Source of the DNA: an uncultured Collinsella sp.
GTDB lineage: Bacteria; Actinomycetota; Coriobacteriia; Coriobacteriales; Coriobacteriaceae
Assembly (NCBI GenBank): GCA_900555815.1
Contig: USMR01000022.1
Span: 1 to 8,918 of the forward strand
Reading direction: 5' to 3'
Length of the DNA: 8,918 bases
Within the stretch, counting starts at the first letter, position 1; every line of letters starts with the position of its first letter. The notes under the pieces are model-generated. The model was not told where the DNA came from. It made no database searches and worked only from the letters and a program-made list of their open reading frames with translations. Shown here in pieces: positions 5,647-8,918 of the stretch. The translations under genes were made by a program, and so were the position numbers.

Positions 5647-5684
5647 CGTATCCGTAGCGGCGCTCCCGGGGAAGCGGATATACG
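5647..5684 (+). other. leader hairpin immediately before the OPT ribosome site
   Basis: CGTATCCG (5647-5654) pairs with CGGAT/ACG (5675-5679, 5682-5684) with a two-base AT bulge. The interior is GC-rich and can pair in more than one way (CGCT with AGCG). The structure ends one base before AAAGGAG (5686-5692), so folding could affect translation of the transporter. No known riboswitch class is recognised. Confidence 0.3.
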
Positions 5685-5698
5685 CAAAGGAGTTCTAT

Positions 5699-7369
5699 AT
5701 GAGCAATCCCTCGAACCGCGCTTCGATGCGCGGGCAACTCACGCTGCGCGGCGTCGTCATCGGCGTCCTTGGCTGCGTGATCATCACGGCAAGCTCGGCC
5801 TACACCGCCCTCAAGATGGGCGCACTCCCCTGGCCGATCGTCTTCGCTGCCGTCATCTCGTTGTTCTTCCTTAAGCTCATGGGCAACGCCAGCCTCAACG
5901 AGGCAAACGTCACCCACACCATCATGTCCGCAGGCGCCATGGTCGCCGGCGGTCTGGCGTTTACCATCCCGGGCGCCTGGATGCTGGGCTATGCCGACCA
6001 GATCAGCTGGCTCGACATGTTTATCGTGGCACTCGCCGGCACCATCTTGGGCCTTCTGGCGACAGCGCTCATCCACCGTCACTTTATCGTGGACGCCGCG
6101 CTCGAGTTCCCCACCGGCAACGCCGCAGCTCAGACCCTGCGCGCCACCGAGGCCGGCGGCAAGACCGGCAAGCAGCTCTTTGGCTCCATGGCCATCGCCG
6201 GCATCTACAGCGTGCTGTGCACGCTCAACATCCCCGGCGTGACCTTTGCCATCTACAACTCGCCCATGCTGCTCTCCGTCGGCTTCCTCGTGGGCTTCGC
6301 CCCGGTCGCGTTCTGGTTTGCCGGCGCGCTGCTGGGCAATTTTGGCATCATTGTCGGCGGCACCGCTGCCGGTCTGTTCGATGTTGTGACCGCGCAGGGT
6401 ATCGTCAAGTCCCTGGGTATGGGCCTCATGATGGGCTTTGGCGTCGCCGTCGTCCTTAAGGACATCCTTCCGCAGGTCGCCGGTATCGTCCGCGGCCTCG
6501 CCGCCGACAGCTCCACCGACACCGACGAGCAGTCGCTCATCTCGGGCTCCCTTAAGCTCGACGCCGGTATCATCGGCCTGGGCGCTGCCGCCATCGCCGT
6601 GATCATCGCCATCGTGCTCGACCTTGGCCCCGTTCCGGCCGTCATCGTCACGCTGTTCACCTTTGTCACCACCATCATGAGCGCGCAGAGCTGCGGCCAG
6701 ACGGGCATCGACCCCATGGAGATCTTTGGCCTCATCGTCATGCTCATCGTGGCAGCCTGCGCCCAGATCGCTCAGGTCAAGCTGTTCTTTATCGCCGGCA
6801 TCGTTGCCGTGGCGTGCGGCCTTGCGGGCGACGTCATGAACGACTTTAAGGCCGGCGCCGTGCTGGGCACCAACCCGCGTGCGCAGTGGATCGGCCAGGC
6901 CATCGGCGGCATCGTGGGCGCCCTGGTCGCCGCAGCCGTCATGGTCGCGCTCGTCACCGCCTATGGCCCGGACGCCTTTGGCCCCGACAAGAGCTTTGTT
7001 GCCGCGCAGGCAAGCGTCGTCGCCACCATGGTCTCGGGCATCCCGAGCGTGCCGTGGTTCGTTGGCGGCTTTATCGCCGGCATCGTCATGTACTGGCTCG
7101 GCATTCCGGCCATGATGATCGGCCTGGGCGTGTACCTGCCGTTCTACATGTCACTCACGGCATTCCTGGGCTCCTGCGTCAAGCTCGCCTACGACAAGTG
7201 GTCCGCCCACCGCGACGCCACCGCTGGTCTTTCTGACGAGGAGAGGGCTGCCAAGGACGCCGCCTTCCAGGAACAGGGCCTGGTTGTCGCCAGCGGCCTG
7301 CTCGGCGGCGAGTCCATCGTCGGCGTTATCCTGGCGTTTGTCTCCGTGGGCTTAAGCCTGCTGGGCTAA
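5699..7369 (+). CDS. OPT-family oligopeptide transporter
   Basis: This predicted polytopic plasma-membrane transporter belongs to the OPT (oligopeptide/YSL-like) family, proton-coupled carriers of small peptides or metal chelates. It has 556 residues and is hydrophobic throughout, with a dozen or more helices and short Gly/Ala-rich loops. Family-like stretches are LTLRGVVIGVLGCVIITASSAYTALKMG (15-42), NEANVTHTIMSAGAMVAGGLAFTIPGAWML (67-96) and the cytosolic-side LEFPTGNAAAQTLRATEAGGKTGKQLF (135-161). A charged segment SSTDTDEQSL sits in the middle, and a basic/acidic loop KWSAHRDATAGLSDEERAAKDAAF precedes the last helix. Length is on the short side for prokaryotic OPTs (often 600 or more residues), but the frame is intact and both ends look natural. 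I chose the ATG at 5699 because AAAGGAG lies six bases upstream; the 36 in-frame codons before it overlap the leader and promoter. Substrate cannot be read from sequence. It ends at a strong terminator (7411-7450). Confidence 0.92.
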   Translation: MSNPSNRASMRGQLTLRGVVIGVLGCVIITASSAYTALKMGALPWPIVFAAVISLFFLKLMGNASLNEANVTHTIMSAGAMVAGGLAFTIPGAWMLGYADQISWLDMFIVALAGTILGLLATALIHRHFIVDAALEFPTGNAAAQTLRATEAGGKTGKQLFGSMAIAGIYSVLCTLNIPGVTFAIYNSPMLLSVGFLVGFAPVAFWFAGALLGNFGIIVGGTAAGLFDVVTAQGIVKSLGMGLMMGFGVAVVLKDILPQVAGIVRGLAADSSTDTDEQSLISGSLKLDAGIIGLGAAAIAVIIAIVLDLGPVPAVIVTLFTFVTTIMSAQSCGQTGIDPMEIFGLIVMLIVAACAQIAQVKLFFIAGIVAVACGLAGDVMNDFKAGAVLGTNPRAQWIGQAIGGIVGALVAAAVMVALVTAYGPDAFGPDKSFVAAQASVVATMVSGIPSVPWFVGGFIAGIVMYWLGIPAMMIGLGVYLPFYMSLTAFLGSCVKLAYDKWSAHRDATAGLSDEERAAKDAAFQEQGLVVASGLLGGESIVGVILAFVSVGLSLLG

Positions 7370-7410
7370 GCTGAGCAGCTGCTCGACAGCAACCATATTG
7401 CCTACGGCTT

Positions 7411-7450
7411 GCCCGGCCGGTAGCTTTCACGACTGCTGACCGGGCTTTTT
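7411..7450 (+). terminator. rho-independent terminator of the OPT gene
   Basis: GCCCGG (7411-7416) pairs with CCGGGC (7440-7445). After a C/A mismatch the stem continues with CGGTAG/CTGCTG (7418-7423/7433-7438, two G-U pairs) around a 9-base loop, followed at once by TTTTT (7446-7450). It begins 41 bases after the OPT stop codon. Confidence 0.88.
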
Positions 7451-7453
7451 GAT

Positions 7454-7503
7454 ATCGAAACAAAGAAAGGCCGGCGCGCTGCGTTTAACAGCGCGCCGGC
7501 CTT
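7454..7503 (-). terminator. rho-independent terminator of the LPXTG-type surface protein gene
   Basis: AAGGCCGGCGCGCTG (7467-7481) and its perfect complement (7489-7503) form a 15-bp stem with a 7-base loop. Read on the minus strand, the stem is followed by TCTTTGTTTCG, an interrupted but clear U-tract. The plus-strand side (ATCGG) has none, so the direction is minus. It lies 68 bases after the stop codon of the surface protein gene. Confidence 0.85.
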
Positions 7504-7523
7504 ATCGGTTGAGTTATCGAGTC

Positions 7524-7557
7524 GGCCTCGCGACATACCGCAATTCGTCGCGAGGCC
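7524..7557. repeat. perfect hairpin between the surface protein stop and its terminator
   Basis: GGCCTCGCGAC (7524-7534) pairs with GTCGCGAGGCC (7547-7557) around a 12-base loop. No U-tract follows on either strand. It begins 14 bases after the surface-protein stop codon and precedes the terminator at 7454-7503, so it may block 3' exonucleases, or be a remnant of a repeat element. Confidence 0.6.
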
Positions 7558-7570
7558 AGCGCTCAATACG

Positions 7571-8918
7571 CTACATCTGCTTGCGACGACGATCGCTCAG
7601 CGTCACGCCCGCGGCAACGAGCGTAATGCCGCCGATGACGAACACCTCGCCCGCAAGCGCGGAGTTGTCGCCGGTCTGGGCAAGCGCGCCCGACGCCGCC
7701 TTCTTCTTAGCGGCAGGGGCCTTTGCAGCAGCCTGCGTAACCTGAGGCTTAGCCTGAGGCTTAGCCTGCGGCTCGGCCTTGGGATGATACTTGTCGTACT
7801 CGGCCTGCGCGGCAGCCAGGGCATCCTTGGCATCGTCAAACTCGGCAAGCGCGGCGGCATAGGCGTCGTTGGCATCGGACAGCTTGGCATCGGCATCGCT
7901 CAGAGCAGCCTTGAGACCAGCGGCGACATCGACGGCAGCCTTATAGCGAGCGTAGGCAGCGTTCAGCTTGACCAGCTTCTCGTTACCCGTCGTGCCCGCG
8001 GCAAGAGAGGCCTTGTGGTCGACAACCTCAAGATCGGCCTTGAGTGCCTCGTCGCTGGCAAGCTCGGCCTTGGCCTTGACGATCTCGAAGTTCGCATCGA
8101 CGACGGCTTCGTTGGCGGCCTCGAGCTGCTTCTGGGCATCGGCGACGCCGGCGACGGCGGCGTCATAGGCGACCTTGGCGTCGTCGACCGCTTTTTGGGC
8201 TCCAGCGAAGCGCTCGAAGGCCTTGTTCGCGGTAGCCAGCTCACCCTCGGCAGCCTTGACCTTGGCCTGCGCATCGGACACAGCCTGCGCCTTGGCGGCA
8301 ACCGCCTGCTTGGCGTCCGAAAGAGCAGTCGTGGCCTGGACATCTGCGGCCTGGGCCTTGTCTACGCCGGCCTGGGCGGCATCGTCGGCCTTCTTTGCCT
8401 CGTCAAGCGAGCCCTGCTTGTTCGCAAGGTCCGCCTGGGCGGCATCGCGCTTGGCGGCAAGGTCCTTGACCGAAGCGGTAGCGTTGTCATACGCCTCGTT
8501 GGCCTGTTCGGACTTTGCCTTGGCGGCATCACGGGCGCTGCGAGCCTTCGCCTTGTGAGCAGCGGCCTCGGCTGCCTTCGTCTTGCTGTCAGCAAGCGTG
8601 GCGTTTGCCTTATCGAAAGCTGCCTGGGCAGTAGCGGCCTCGCCCTTGGCGGCGTCGAGGTTCTGCTTGAGGGACTCGATGTCGATTCCGCCGAGTGCGT
8701 CCTTCGCGGCGTCGTATGCCGTCTTCGCGGCGGCGGTGCCGGACTTAGCCTTCTCGTACTCACCCTTGGCGGTGTTCACGTTCGTGTCGGCCGCGGTATA
8801 GGCGTCATGCGCCGCATCCTGCTTATTTACCGCTGCGAAGTAATCTTCCTTGGTAGTACCGAAGTTCTTCTGAGCCTCCGCCAGCTTATTCTGAAGCTGC
8901 TTCAGCTGCTCTTTCTGC
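7571..8918 (-). CDS. Ala-rich coiled-coil cell-wall-anchored protein (LPXTG-type), 5' end outside the window
   Basis: 448 codons plus a TAG stop are visible; the frame is open to the right edge, so the N-terminus (and any signal peptide) is missing. The internal GTG at 8779 is not a start. About 370 residues are a nearly proline-free, Ala/Lys/Asp/Glu/Gln-rich helix with heptad character and loosely repeated words such as YDAAKDAL, AAFDKANA and AKRDAAQADL, interrupted briefly by GG or aromatic positions. It then changes to a short Pro/Lys/Gln linker (KAEPQAKPQAKPQVTQ), the sortase signal LAQTG (coding 7670-7684), a hydrophobic segment (VFVIGGITLVAAGVTL) and a basic tail (DRRRKQM). This is a complete cell-wall sorting signal, so sortase should join the Thr to peptidoglycan. 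The long coiled coil probably acts as a stalk that displays a missing N-terminal domain. An adhesin or other surface role is plausible; no catalytic domain is visible. Confidence 0.9.
   Translation of the reverse strand, partial: QKEQLKQLQNKLAEAQKNFGTTKEDYFAAVNKQDAAHDAYTAADTNVNTAKGEYEKAKSGTAAAKTAYDAAKDALGGIDIESLKQNLDAAKGEAATAQAAFDKANATLADSKTKAAEAAAHKAKARSARDAAKAKSEQANEAYDNATASVKDLAAKRDAAQADLANKQGSLDEAKKADDAAQAGVDKAQAADVQATTALSDAKQAVAAKAQAVSDAQAKVKAAEGELATANKAFERFAGAQKAVDDAKVAYDAAVAGVADAQKQLEAANEAVVDANFEIVKAKAELASDEALKADLEVVDHKASLAAGTTGNEKLVKLNAAYARYKAAVDVAAGLKAALSDADAKLSDANDAYAAALAEFDDAKDALAAAQAEYDKYHPKAEPQAKPQAKPQVTQAAAKAPAAKKKAASGALAQTGDNSALAGEVFVIGGITLVAAGVTLSDRRRKQM
7741..7776. repeat. 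12-bp tandem repeat, 3 copies, encoding the AKPQ linker
   Basis: CCTGAGGCTTAG occurs twice exactly (7741-7752, 7753-7764), then once with three changes (7765-7776). On the minus strand it encodes the repeated four-residue unit AKPQ in the wall-spanning linker of the surface protein. Multiples of 12 bp keep the frame, so copy number could vary between strains without breaking the gene. Confidence 0.7.

Noticed and set aside
8175..8558. Ala/Ser-rich plus-strand frames opposite the coiled-coil gene
   Set aside because: They are mirror images of the repetitive Ala codons of the surface protein; low complexity and no ribosome site.

Overview
The window looks like a chromosomal stretch from a high-GC Gram-positive gut bacterium. 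A Collinsella-like Coriobacteriia member is my best guess, from the GC-rich codon use, the LPXTG-type wall-anchored protein and the overall gene set; this is recognition, not a search result. Most of the window is ordinary housekeeping. I did not find a defence, phage or secondary-metabolism system.

Layout. At the left edge is the start of a YebC/PmpR-family gene (minus strand, cut by the window). Then come five more minus-strand genes, read from right to left: type III pantothenate kinase (coaX, 4656-5507), a dCMP deaminase (4051-4575), a small NifU-like Fe-S scaffold protein (3601-3879), prolipoprotein diacylglyceryl transferase (lgt, 2670-3491) and a 727-residue polytopic membrane protein that resembles the DUF6020/GT-C type (351-2534). 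They share a direction, but the gaps of 80-178 bp hold promoter-like and hairpin sequences, so they are probably several transcription units rather than one tight operon. Divergent from coaX is an OPT-family oligopeptide transporter (5699-7369, plus strand), ended by a clear rho-independent terminator. Convergent with it is a large Ala-rich coiled-coil surface protein with a LAQTG sorting signal (7571 to beyond the right edge), with its own terminator.

Functional links are loose. CoaX (coenzyme A synthesis), dCMP deaminase (dUMP/dTMP supply) and the Nfu-type protein (Fe-S assembly) are central metabolism. Lgt, the DUF6020-like protein, the OPT transporter and the anchored coiled-coil protein all act at the cell envelope.

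The most unusual structure lies between genes. A family of small hairpins carries the box CCTG(T/A)CCC: two in inverted orientation fill the lgt/DUF6020-like gap, with one overlapping the lgt stop codon. A third sits directly at the stop codon of the DUF6020-like gene, and a solitary box copy lies inside the last codons of the dCMP deaminase gene. They look like REP/REPIN-type mobile repeats that settle at gene 3' ends. No gene-free stretch exceeds 300 bases; the longest is 7370-7570 and is mostly hairpins.
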